A stretch of 64,000 bases of DNA from Aquimonas sp. (GTDB lineage: Bacteria; Pseudomonadota; Gammaproteobacteria; Xanthomonadales; Xanthomonadaceae), in NCBI GenBank assembly GCA_022241605.1, contig JAKOMQ010000002.1:1-64000 (forward strand), given 5' to 3'. The notes under the pieces were generated by a model. It was not told the origin of the DNA. It did no database searches and saw nothing but the letters and a program-made list of their open reading frames with translations. Position 1 is the first letter of the stretch. Every line of letters starts with the position of its first letter. The position numbers and the translations under genes were made by a program. Below are positions 44,881 through 51,958 of this stretch, piece after piece.

Positions 44881-45489
44881 ATGCGCGGCCTGCTGCTGCT
44901 CGCGCTGGCCCTGGCCCTGCTGCCGGCCCAGGCCGAGGACGAACGCCGCCTGCTTGTGGTCGGCGATTCGCTGTCAGCCGCCTACGACCTCGCCGTCGAG
45001 CAGGGCTGGGTGCATCTGCTGGGCCAGCGCCTCGCTTCCACCCATCCCGGCTGGCGGGTGATCAACGCCAGCATCAGCGGCGAAACCACGGCGGGCGGCG
45101 CCACCCGCATCCAGCGCGAGCTTGATACGCATGCCCCGCAGATCGTGGTGATCGAACTCGGCGCCAATGACGGCCTGCGCGGGCTGGACCTGGGCCAGGC
45201 CCGCGCCAACCTGGTGCGCATGATCGAGGCCAGCCAGGCTACCGACGCCCGCGTGCTGCTGATCGGCATGCACATCCCGCCCAACTACGGCCCGGACTAC
45301 ACCGAGGCCTTCCACGGCCTGTTCCACGAACTGGCCGAGGAGCACGGGACCGCCCTGCTGCCCTTCCTGCTGGAGCCCATCGCCATGGACCGCGAAGCCT
45401 TCCTGCCCGACAACCTGCACCCCACCGCCGAAGCCCAGCCGCGCCTGCTGGAGCACGTGTGGATGGCGCTGGAGCCGCTGCTGGATTGA
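44881..45489 (+). CDS. tesA: Arylesterase/thioesterase I/lysophospholipase (TesA)
   Basis: Periplasmic SGNH hydrolase of about 202 residues. The signal peptide MRGLLLLALALALLPAQA is followed by block I GDSLSAAYD (nucleophile Ser), block II SGETTAGGATR, block III GANDG and block V DNLHPTAEAQ with the catalytic Asp/His. An upstream ATG at 44818 has a slightly better ribosome site and would add 21 residues before the signal peptide. Divergent to ybbA, as in E. coli. Confidence 0.93.
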   Translation: MRGLLLLALALALLPAQAEDERRLLVVGDSLSAAYDLAVEQGWVHLLGQRLASTHPGWRVINASISGETTAGGATRIQRELDTHAPQIVVIELGANDGLRGLDLGQARANLVRMIEASQATDARVLLIGMHIPPNYGPDYTEAFHGLFHELAEEHGTALLPFLLEPIAMDREAFLPDNLHPTAEAQPRLLEHVWMALEPLLD

Positions 45490-45570
45490 TGCCGCGCCGG
45501 CCGAGAGCACGCGTGGCCGGAGAATCGGTCCAAAGCCGGAGTCCACCCACGAACCAGCCGCAACCCATCT

Positions 45571-45595
45571 CCCCTCTCCCCTCGTGGGAGAGGGG
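45571..45595. repeat. Single copy of the CCCCTCTCCC hairpin
   Basis: CCCCTCTCCCC-TCGT-GGGAGAGGGG is one base different from the hairpins in the 177-bp repeats. It lies in the 229-bp gap between tesA and the cytochrome b gene. No further gene or clear promoter is seen there besides a possible ribosome site AAGGGAGCAGAG before the next start. Confidence 0.8.
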
Positions 45596-45718
45596 TCGGA
45601 GGAGAGGGGGAGAGCGTGCGGCACGCCAAACACCTCGCTACACCGGCGCGCGCATTTCCAACCGCAGGCTGAGTCTCCAATCGGTTAGGGTCTACCCGCG
45701 CCAAAGGGAGCAGAGCCA

Positions 45719-46396
45719 ATGAAAACCGTACGCGTCTGGGACCTGCCCCTGCGGCTCTACCACTGGCTGCTGCTGGTGGCCGTGGCCGGTGCGCTGGTCT
45801 CGGTAAAGCTCAAGGCCATGGACTGGCACGGCCGCTTCGGCCTCGCCGTACTCGCCCTGCTCAGCTTCCGTCTGATCTGGGGCATGATCGGCTCCACCCA
45901 CGCCCGCTTCTGGAACTTCGCGCCCGGCCCGCGCAGCCTGATCGACTACCTGCAGGGCCGCTGGCGGGGCCTGGGCCACAACCCGCTGGGCGCACTGTCC
46001 GTATTCGCCCTGCTCGGCCTGCTCGGCTTCCAGGCCAGCAGCGGCCTGTTCGCCGATGACGTCATCGCCTACACCGGCCCACTGCGCCGCGCCATCAGCG
46101 CCGACCAGGCCAGCCTCATCACCAGCTGGCACATGCGCATGGAGTGGGTCATCTACGGCCTGATCGCCCTGCACCTCGGCGCCATCGCCTTCCACGAGCT
46201 GATCGGCCGCGAACGCCTGATCAAGCCCATGCTGACCGGCCGCAAGCAGGTCGAGCGCACCGACGCCGAGGACGCCCGCGGCGGCGGCTGGATCGCATTC
46301 TCCGTCGCGCTGGCCGTGACCGCAGGCGTGCTGTGGGTGGCCAACGGCGGGCTGCTGGCGCCCCCGCCCCCGCCGCCACCTGATCTGGGGTGGTAG
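45719..46396 (+). CDS. Cytochrome b561-type membrane protein (Ni,Fe-hydrogenase b subunit-like)
   Basis: A 225-residue b-type cytochrome with four helices plus a C-terminal one. It starts VRVWDLPLRLYHWLLLV, typical of this family; haem-ligand His candidates are in LYHWLL, KAMDWHGRFG, TSWHMRMEWV and ALHLGAIAFHELIG. The C terminus is a cytoplasmic linker, another helix and a Pro-rich end. It probably transfers electrons between quinones and a c-type cytochrome, but no partner gene lies beside it. Its last ~240 bp are duplicated 2 kb downstream. A strong start context (AAAGGGAGCAGAGCC) precedes the ATG. Confidence 0.88.
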   Translation: MKTVRVWDLPLRLYHWLLLVAVAGALVSVKLKAMDWHGRFGLAVLALLSFRLIWGMIGSTHARFWNFAPGPRSLIDYLQGRWRGLGHNPLGALSVFALLGLLGFQASSGLFADDVIAYTGPLRRAISADQASLITSWHMRMEWVIYGLIALHLGAIAFHELIGRERLIKPMLTGRKQVERTDAEDARGGGWIAFSVALAVTAGVLWVANGGLLAPPPPPPPDLGW

Positions 46397-46435
46397 CCAA
46401 AGCCACTCGGGCTGCAGCAAGAGGGCGCTTCGCGG

Positions 46436-47356
46436 TCAAGCCATGCTCCCCGGACCTTGCTCCCTGCGTGGAAGCGCGCTTCCCACCAGACAATCCAAAC
46501 CGCTGAACGCTCGCCTGAACGCCTCGATTGGTGTCCCATGGGGCGCAAGAACGCTGTTGACCGCAATCTGATGGGCATCCCGCAGATACGGCTCCAAAGC
46601 CAGCAGGGCATGGCCAGCGCCGGTGAAGAGCTCGTCACGGCGATCAGGGAAGGTCGCCCGCAGCGCGTCCTCCCACTGATCCCGCCAACGCAATGGCGCA
46701 AGTGGGGACTGCTGATTGGCCAGCCACCACAGCGCCACTGCGCGGCCGACATCCTTGACGAAGCGCGGCGGGTTGCCCGGCAGACCAGAAATGGGTGTTC
46801 GATCCGGGTCGGCATGCTCCAGCAGGTGGGCGAGTGCCATGCAGGCGGGCTCAGCCGCGCGCAGACCCAGCAGGGCTTCGGGGGCGGCATGGATGGCGAC
46901 ACGCATGAACCGAAAGCTTGGCAAGCCGAAGTCACCCTGGGGCGTGACGAAGCGCCGCCAGTGCTTGCGCGTAGCCTGGCAGGCAGGTGGATCGGCCAGC
47001 AGCTCGACGAACCAGCCATCGAGATCATCCGGGGGCGTCAGCCGCAGCGCGGGCAATTCGTGGTCGGGCGTTGCGGCCGTTCCGCGCTCTACGTCTTTGG
47101 GAAAGCGCGGCGTCCACCCTTCTGACAGCAGCTGTGCCCCCAGCGACTCGGCGGTGGACACGGCGTCGATGGAAGGCTGCAACAGCAGGTCGATGTCCTT
47201 GGTCGCGACCATTGCGGTCCGCGCCACATCGCGGAAGGCCCATGCGGTGGCGATGCTGCCGATCACGACGATGTTGTCGCGCAGGGTTCTCGGCACGCGC
47301 CCTGCCACGCGACGCAGCAGGACTTCAGCGTCGAGGGCGATGAGCGGACGGCTCAT
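46436..47356 (-). CDS. Nucleotidyltransferase-fold protein, possible toxin/effector of a two-gene module
   Basis: A 306-residue cytoplasmic protein. Residues ~28-57 carry the polymerase-beta signature GSIATAW with a later TKDIDLLL, i.e. GS followed by DxD, seen in MNT/AbiEii-like nucleotidyltransferases. The rest is helical (PACMALAHLLEH, GRAVALWWLANQQ) without further motifs I recognise. The ATG overlaps the stop of the upstream winged-helix gene (ATGA), so both are made together. Base composition resembles the backbone but the module sits inside a duplication of cytochrome b DNA. AbiE-like type IV toxin-antitoxin systems have this gene order and enzyme class; that relation is a hypothesis. 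Confidence 0.6.
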   Translation of the reverse strand: MSRPLIALDAEVLLRRVAGRVPRTLRDNIVVIGSIATAWAFRDVARTAMVATKDIDLLLQPSIDAVSTAESLGAQLLSEGWTPRFPKDVERGTAATPDHELPALRLTPPDDLDGWFVELLADPPACQATRKHWRRFVTPQGDFGLPSFRFMRVAIHAAPEALLGLRAAEPACMALAHLLEHADPDRTPISGLPGNPPRFVKDVGRAVALWWLANQQSPLAPLRWRDQWEDALRATFPDRRDELFTGAGHALLALEPYLRDAHQIAVNSVLAPHGTPIEAFRRAFSGLDCLVGSALPRREQGPGSMA

Positions 47357-48294
47357 TCGCGCATGGCCCTGACGTACTGGATCGCCTGATCTCTCAAACC
47401 GAGGTCGAGCAGAGACATCAAGACGTCCATGGGTTGGGCGCATCGGACCTGCGGGTCGCCGATGTCGCGCGTGAGCACCTGCCTTGCACGAACCACGGTG
47501 ACCACGACGGGCGCCGGCGCAAGCACATTGCCCTCGGGTTCGAGTCCATCATCAAGCCAACGCAGCAGCATCGGATCGAAGGAGTCGCCCTCGCGGTCCA
47601 GATGCGCCAGCAGATCTAGGCGGGGCGTTCCGATCAGATCGAGTTTCGGTACGTCCATCTGCGCAACTGGAACGCCCGAGAGGGCGAACGCATGCCACGC
47701 CCCGGGGCCGCCGCGCTGCAGGAGCGAGCGTGCGCGGTGCAGCAGGGCATCCGGCGACTTGATCTGGGCACCGCGTTCGAAGCGGAACCGCAGGGTCTGG
47801 GGTAGCGCGCCAATGCGGCTGAGGGTCTCGTTCGAGAGTTGCTCCGGGACGACCTCAAGTCTGCGCGTGTCCGGAACCAGTTCCGCCGCCCGCAGGTTCG
47901 CAAGAGCTGACCGGATGGGCGTCTGCGACGCGCCGATTTTCTCCATCAGGCCTGCCAGCACTTGTGGACCATCTCCCCGCAGGCTCGCGCCGACCAGCAG
48001 GCGCAGCAGCTCGTAGGTGTAGTTGGTCTTTGCCAGAGGAATCGTGGCGCCAAAGGGTGCGGGCCGGTCCTCGTCGATGTGAAGGCTGAGCAGCCGTCGC
48101 ACCTCGGCATCGAATGCAGGCAGGACCCGCTCCCATTCCGCCTGGATGGTGTCTGCGCTGATCACCGGCGAGATCACCTCGAGCCGAGCGGGACGATGGC
48201 GCTCGACAGCGGCCGCAGCCAGATCCAGGATCTCGGCCCTCAGATCGCGGGTGCTTCGGACACGCGCCAGCCGTTTCGTGAGGGTCTGGGGCAT
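47353..48294 (-). CDS. Winged-helix protein, probable autoregulator of the nucleotidyltransferase module
   Basis: A 313-residue protein. Residues ~92-152 (TYELLRLLVGASLRGDG, then KIGASQTPIRSALANLRAAELV) form a winged helix-turn-helix; the N-terminal ~90 residues and C-terminal ~160 residues are unassigned. In AbiE systems the first gene encodes a wHTH antitoxin that represses the operon, but there the helix is N-terminal, so this is not a canonical AbiEi. Its promoter overlaps a perfect palindrome and a direct repeat, consistent with autoregulation. The start ATG is chosen as the first in frame; upstream is the operator region. Confidence 0.6.
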   Translation of the reverse strand: MPQTLTKRLARVRSTRDLRAEILDLAAAAVERHRPARLEVISPVISADTIQAEWERVLPAFDAEVRRLLSLHIDEDRPAPFGATIPLAKTNYTYELLRLLVGASLRGDGPQVLAGLMEKIGASQTPIRSALANLRAAELVPDTRRLEVVPEQLSNETLSRIGALPQTLRFRFERGAQIKSPDALLHRARSLLQRGGPGAWHAFALSGVPVAQMDVPKLDLIGTPRLDLLAHLDREGDSFDPMLLRWLDDGLEPEGNVLAPAPVVVTVVRARQVLTRDIGDPQVRCAQPMDVLMSLLDLGLRDQAIQYVRAMRE

Positions 48295-48326
48295 CGCAGC
48301 GCTCCGCTTGCCCGGAAGATGCAGTG

Positions 48327-48374
48327 ATTATGCACGACAAGAGTGACTCTGCAAGTCACAAACGACTCTGCAAG
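48327..48374 (-). promoter_or_regulatory. Promoter with overlapping operator repeats for the two-gene module
   Basis: On the minus strand TTGCAG (48354-48349) and CATAAT (48332-48327) form a promoter with 16-bp spacing. The -35 lies inside a perfect inverted repeat, GTGACT-N5-AGTCAC (48343-48359), and the 11-mer CTTGCAGAGTC occurs twice, 19 bp apart (48345-48355, 48364-48374). The winged-helix protein is the obvious candidate repressor. Confidence 0.6.
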
Positions 48375-48407
48375 ATAGCTCCAACCGCGCGATGGTGTCT
48401 TCCGCGA

Positions 48408-48645
48408 CCTGATAGCCCAGCACCTCAGCGCCATCGCCTTCCACGAGCTGATCGGCCGCGAACGCCTCATCAAGCCCATGCTGACCGGCCGCAAGCAGAT
48501 CGAGCGCACCGACGCCGAAGACGCCCGCGGCGGCGGCTGGATCGTATTCACCATAGTGCTGGCCGTGACCGCAGGCGTGCTGTGGGTGGCCAATGGCGGG
48601 CTGCTGGCGCCCCCGCCGCCTCCGCCGCCTGATCTGGGGTGGTGA
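48408..48645 (+). pseudogene. Truncated second copy of the cytochrome b gene 3' end
   Basis: About 238 bp that can be aligned without gaps to 46159-46396, including the codons for FHELIGRERLIKPMLTGRKQ and the Pro-rich end DLGW, with roughly 15-20 base differences. Homology begins abruptly at CCTGAT, and there is no start codon or 5' part, so it cannot encode the cytochrome. Most differences are silent or conservative (for example V to I in KQVER), so it was probably coding until fairly recently or derives from a diverged paralogue. It flanks the nucleotidyltransferase module opposite the intact gene. Confidence 0.85.
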
Positions 48646-48718
48646 CAGCAACAGCCTCGCGGAGACTCATCGCCCGTGGACGCATTGGCCGCGCCGCAGG
48701 GCGCTGGCGCGCATCGCT

Positions 48719-49114
48719 TCAGTCGGCGCGCGTTGCAGGCCCCGGCGCCACCGCGTAGTCAGACCACGCAGGCAGCCCCAGCTTGGCGGCCCTGGCCCGA
48801 TAGATCGCGGCCATGCAAAGCCCGAAGGTCGATGCGACGCAGACGGAGAGCAGAGCCGCCAAGGCCGCCGACATCCCCTGCTGCGCCCAGACGGTGAGCC
48901 ACATGAACAGGCCCCAGAACAGGCCGAAGAACGTGCCCTGCACCAGCGCCAAGGCCGCGAAGCTGGCGAACAGCGGCGGCGTGACAGGCACGCCCAGACG
49001 CCATAGAAGGCGATACAGCGGCGGGGCGTAGGTCCAACGGCTGAGTCCCAGACCCGACAGATGTGCCTCCATCTGCCGCATCTTTCCCGCATGTTCAACA
49101 TTTCGTCCACTCAT
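48719..49114 (-). CDS. DUF6404 family small membrane protein
   Basis: A 131-residue protein: a short soluble N terminus with MEAHLSGLGLSRWTYAPPLYRLLWRLG, then two hydrophobic helices (FASFAALALVQGTFFGLFWGLF and LAALLSVCVASTFGLCMAAIY). This matches the DUF6404 family; no function is known. The start is preceded by GGGAGAGCGAAGG. The open frame extends 60 codons upstream without homology. Confidence 0.75.
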   Translation of the reverse strand: MSGRNVEHAGKMRQMEAHLSGLGLSRWTYAPPLYRLLWRLGVPVTPPLFASFAALALVQGTFFGLFWGLFMWLTVWAQQGMSAALAALLSVCVASTFGLCMAAIYRARAAKLGLPAWSDYAVAPGPATRAD

Positions 49115-49181
49115 CCTTCGCTCTCCCGATCGGGCCGGATCGCGGCCCCGAAAAAACCACGCGCCATAGCGGGCACCACGC

Positions 49182-49445
49182 TCACTGGGCGGCGGGCGAA
49201 GCCTGAAGGCCCAGCGCTGGGCGGGCGGCGGCCACGCTTGCCACGAACTCCGCGGATGCCCCCCTGAACTCCAAGCCGTCCCTGGCATTGGCATGCGCCC
49301 GGCCGGGGACGACGAGCAGCGCCTTATCGTGACGCGCGCCTGGCAGCTCCGCGAGCGGGGCGCGGGCGAAGCGCGGCGGCGTCAGCTTGTCGTCCGCACC
49401 AACCACGAACAGCACCGGCTCGTCGAGGCCCGACACCACAGCCTG
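49182..49445 (-). pseudogene. C-terminal remnant of an alpha/beta hydrolase
   Basis: About 85 codons read like the end of an alpha/beta hydrolase: PVLFVVGADDKLTPP (acid residue loop), then LLVVPGRAHANA (catalytic His). No nucleophile elbow or N-terminal part lies upstream, where a different gene begins. It is therefore a truncated fossil, or the frame was broken. Confidence is limited by its short length. Confidence 0.5.
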
Positions 49446-49590
49446 ATTGCCCTGCCCTGCAAGCGTGCCCGCTGGCGCTGCCCGCCACACCCCCAGACGC
49501 ACCCGCAGGGTTTGCCTCGCGCGCAGGTGTTCCGCCCGCTTATATCCGCTCAGTTCGAATACCTTCCGGCCAGCCTGGGCCTCGCCGACT

Positions 49591-49971
49591 TCAATAGCGG
49601 ACACCTTTCGGAGGCTTTGAGACCACCTGCCAGTCGTCTTCGTAAACGACGGCGCCTGGCAACTCGGTGCGCAGCACGGCAACGTGATGACCATGCTCCT
49701 CAAGAACTGCCTTCAACTCCCACATGCGTCGAATCGCCTCGGCCGCGCTCGGCTTGAACCATGAGATCGCACGACGATGCTCGATGTCCTCGAGAACGCT
49801 CGGCACCGGCAGGTTTGCAGTGAACCAAGCGAGCAACACACGGAGCCGCTCGTGCTCAGACGCAGTCAGGGCACCGTCATCTCTCAACTCATGCGCGACG
49901 ACGAGAATCCCGCTTCGGTGCCCTGAGTCTGGATCGGTTGCGAGGATGGAGAAGCGAATCAGCGTAGACAT
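49591..49971 (-). CDS. Conserved hypothetical protein
   Basis: A 126-residue soluble protein starting MSTLIRFSILATDPDSGHRSG. It contains VVAHELRDDGALTASEHERL, WFTANLPVP, an ISWFKPSA segment and a final VYEDDWQVVSKPP. I recall the same pattern in proteobacterial hypothetical proteins but no named family. The frame is open 44 codons upstream; this ATG starts the conserved part. It lies among other small minus-strand genes with no clear operon. Confidence 0.7.
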   Translation of the reverse strand: MSTLIRFSILATDPDSGHRSGILVVAHELRDDGALTASEHERLRVLLAWFTANLPVPSVLEDIEHRRAISWFKPSAAEAIRRMWELKAVLEEHGHHVAVLRTELPGAVVYEDDWQVVSKPPKGVRY

Positions 49972-50165
49972 GACGAGCGTGAGCAATGATTGAGGCAGCT
50001 GGTCGATCAAGGGTCTGAAACCGTGACCCGCCCCATCGCAATCGTTCAGAACTTGGCACAACGCGACCCAGACCCTGTCGAGGCGCCTTCTCGTCTTCCG
50101 CAAGACCGCACGACGACGCCGCCCGCCGACTCAAGGCCCGGCGGCGCCATCAGTGCTTCAACCCC

Positions 50166-50639
50166 TCACTCCTGCGCCCGAAACGGCCGATGACAGGCGC
50201 CGCACGCATCTGCAGTGGTGCGGAACTGCGCCGCAATGGAGGTGCGGTCGCCGGCCTTGGCGACTTCGGCCAACGCGTTGGCTTCGCGGATGAAGTTGCT
50301 GGCGATCTCACCGGTGCGGGCCATGTCCTCGAAGAACTCGGGGCGCAGGCGGGTGGGTTTCCAGCCGGTGCCGCTGGTGGTGTCGCGGCCGTACATGGCG
50401 CTCATGCCGGAATTGGCGGCGGCGGCGATGGCGTTGGCGGCGGCCTGCACCTGCTCGGCGTTGAACTCGACCTCGCCATCCACCACCTGCGCGCGGATGC
50501 GGTTCATGTTCCAACTCATGAAGGTATAGGCGGATTGGCGGGCCTTGATCTGATCCTCGACGCTGGGGCCGGAGGCGGGCGCGATGCCCGGGGCGGCGGC
50601 GATGAGCAGGCCCAGCATCAGGGCGAGCGGCTTGCGCAT
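50166..50639 (-). CDS. Cytochrome c' / class II c-type cytochrome
   Basis: A periplasmic four-helix-bundle cytochrome of 157 residues. A signal peptide (LALMLGLLIAAAPGIAPA) precedes helices, and the haem-binding CGACHRPFR motif lies at the C terminus, as in class II cytochromes c. The fold can bind NO or CO or act in electron transfer; the role here is not indicated by neighbours. Confidence 0.92.
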   Translation of the reverse strand: MRKPLALMLGLLIAAAPGIAPASGPSVEDQIKARQSAYTFMSWNMNRIRAQVVDGEVEFNAEQVQAAANAIAAAANSGMSAMYGRDTTSGTGWKPTRLRPEFFEDMARTGEIASNFIREANALAEVAKAGDRTSIAAQFRTTADACGACHRPFRAQE

Positions 50640-50775
50640 GGAGCACTCCTTTGGATTGGCGAACGGCTGCCCGGAGTCTCGGCAGGCCAGCCGGTGGCGT
50701 CAAGCCTGACCGATGGCCCGGCCAGGACGCGGCGTGACTGGCCCGCCTCGGCATCGCTGCGCCTGCCCATGCGGC

Positions 50776-51315
50776 TTATCCATCGGCCTTGGCCACGCTT
50801 CGGTAGGTTTCCAGCGCCCGCTCCTGGGCGATCTCCAGCCGCGCCTGGCCGGCCATGCGATCGGCCTGCGCGGCGACGCGAAAATCCTGCGGCGAAGGCT
50901 GGACCGGGGCCAGCGCGGCGGCGCGCACGCGGTCGGCCTTGCGCAGCGTGGCCTCGGGGTCGTCCGGCACCGGCGAGGTGTCGATGCCCACCTCGCCGCC
51001 AACGGCGTAGCGCCGGCCATCGGGGCCGGTCTGGTAGCTGTAGGTGGGCCCGGAGGTGATCAGCTCGCCGCCGGCGGCCACGTGGGCCTGCTCGTGCGCG
51101 CGCACCTCGCGATCACGCGCAGCCAGTTGGGCGATCACGCGCTGGATGGCCGGGTCCTGCAGCGGATCGCTGCGCTGGGCTGCGGCGACTGCACGCGCCG
51201 GGGCAGGTCCATCGCCCGCGCGATCCGCAGGCGCAGCCGGTTCGGCAGCCGCAGGCGCGGGCCGGGTGGGTGGAAGCAGGACCGGGATGCTGGCGCTGGA
51301 ACGGGCGATCTGCAT
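50776..51315 (-). CDS. SprA-related putative metalloprotease
   Basis: A 179-residue protein. A Pro/Ala-rich N terminus (~1-45) precedes the core with VRAHEQAHVAAGGELI, where H74, E75 and H78 form an HExxH-like motif, and then GPTYSYQTGPDGRRYAVGGEV and DTSPVPDDPEATL. This matches the SprA-related (CJM1_0395-type) family annotated as putative metalloproteases. There is no signal peptide; activity is unproven. Confidence 0.82.
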   Translation of the reverse strand: MQIARSSASIPVLLPPTRPAPAAAEPAAPADRAGDGPAPARAVAAAQRSDPLQDPAIQRVIAQLAARDREVRAHEQAHVAAGGELITSGPTYSYQTGPDGRRYAVGGEVGIDTSPVPDDPEATLRKADRVRAAALAPVQPSPQDFRVAAQADRMAGQARLEIAQERALETYRSVAKADG

Positions 51316-51505
51316 GGCGCGGGAGGGTCACGACGGCGCAGGCCCGGCAAGGATCCTCCGTCGCGGCCGCCAATGCCAGTCCGGGGCCACTTCTATGCGG
51401 GCCGCGATCGTCTCCAGCAGGCACCGGTGGCGGCCACCGTGCGAGGGGATTGAAGCCGATCCGGTCGCCTCCATGTGCCACCGATCCTCCGGCGGCGCGC
51501 CGACC

Positions 51506-51955
51506 ATGATCGTGTTCAGCCCTTCCGATACCGAGCCCTCGGCGCCAGCGCCCTCCAGGGCGGAGAACGACCATCCCTGCCTGCGCTGCGGCGCCTGCTG
51601 CGCCAGTTCCCGGGTGGCCTTCTACTGGGCGGAAACCTCGCCACCCACGCCCGACGGCATGCCGCAGGCGCTCACCACCAAGCTGGACCCGCTGCGGGTG
51701 GCGATGCGCGGCACCGACCAGGCGCAGCCGCGCTGCGTGGCCCTGCGCGGCGGGATCGGCGTGGACGCCCACTGCGCCGAGTACGCGCGCCGGCCCTCGC
51801 CCTGCCGCGAGCTCAAGCCGGCCTGGGAGGACGGCCTGCCCAGCCCGCAGTGCGACCGCGCGCGCCTTCGCCACGGGCTGTCCCCACTGCAGCCGTCGGA
51901 CTGGCTGCCGCCACCGGCGCTGCAGCCCCTGTCCTCGCCCGAGTACCCGGGCTGA
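51506..51955 (+). CDS. YkgJ-family Cys-cluster protein
   Basis: A 149-residue protein with HPCLRCGACCASSRV near residue 25, then CVALRG, DAHCAEYARRPSPCREL and a late PQCDRAR. These eight or so Cys residues match the YkgJ-type zinc or iron-sulfur cluster family. The end abuts the stop of the convergent large secreted protein gene (3 bp apart). The frame is open far upstream, but the family begins at this ATG. Confidence 0.82.
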   Translation: MIVFSPSDTEPSAPAPSRAENDHPCLRCGACCASSRVAFYWAETSPPTPDGMPQALTTKLDPLRVAMRGTDQAQPRCVALRGGIGVDAHCAEYARRPSPCRELKPAWEDGLPSPQCDRARLRHGLSPLQPSDWLPPPALQPLSSPEYPG

Positions 51956-51958
51956 AGT

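Noticed and set aside
46436-48294. The two-gene module as gene cassettes of the integron at the left edge
   Set aside because: It is 45 kb from intI, the genes are not flanked by attC-like hairpins, and the duplication of cytochrome b DNA points to another mechanism.
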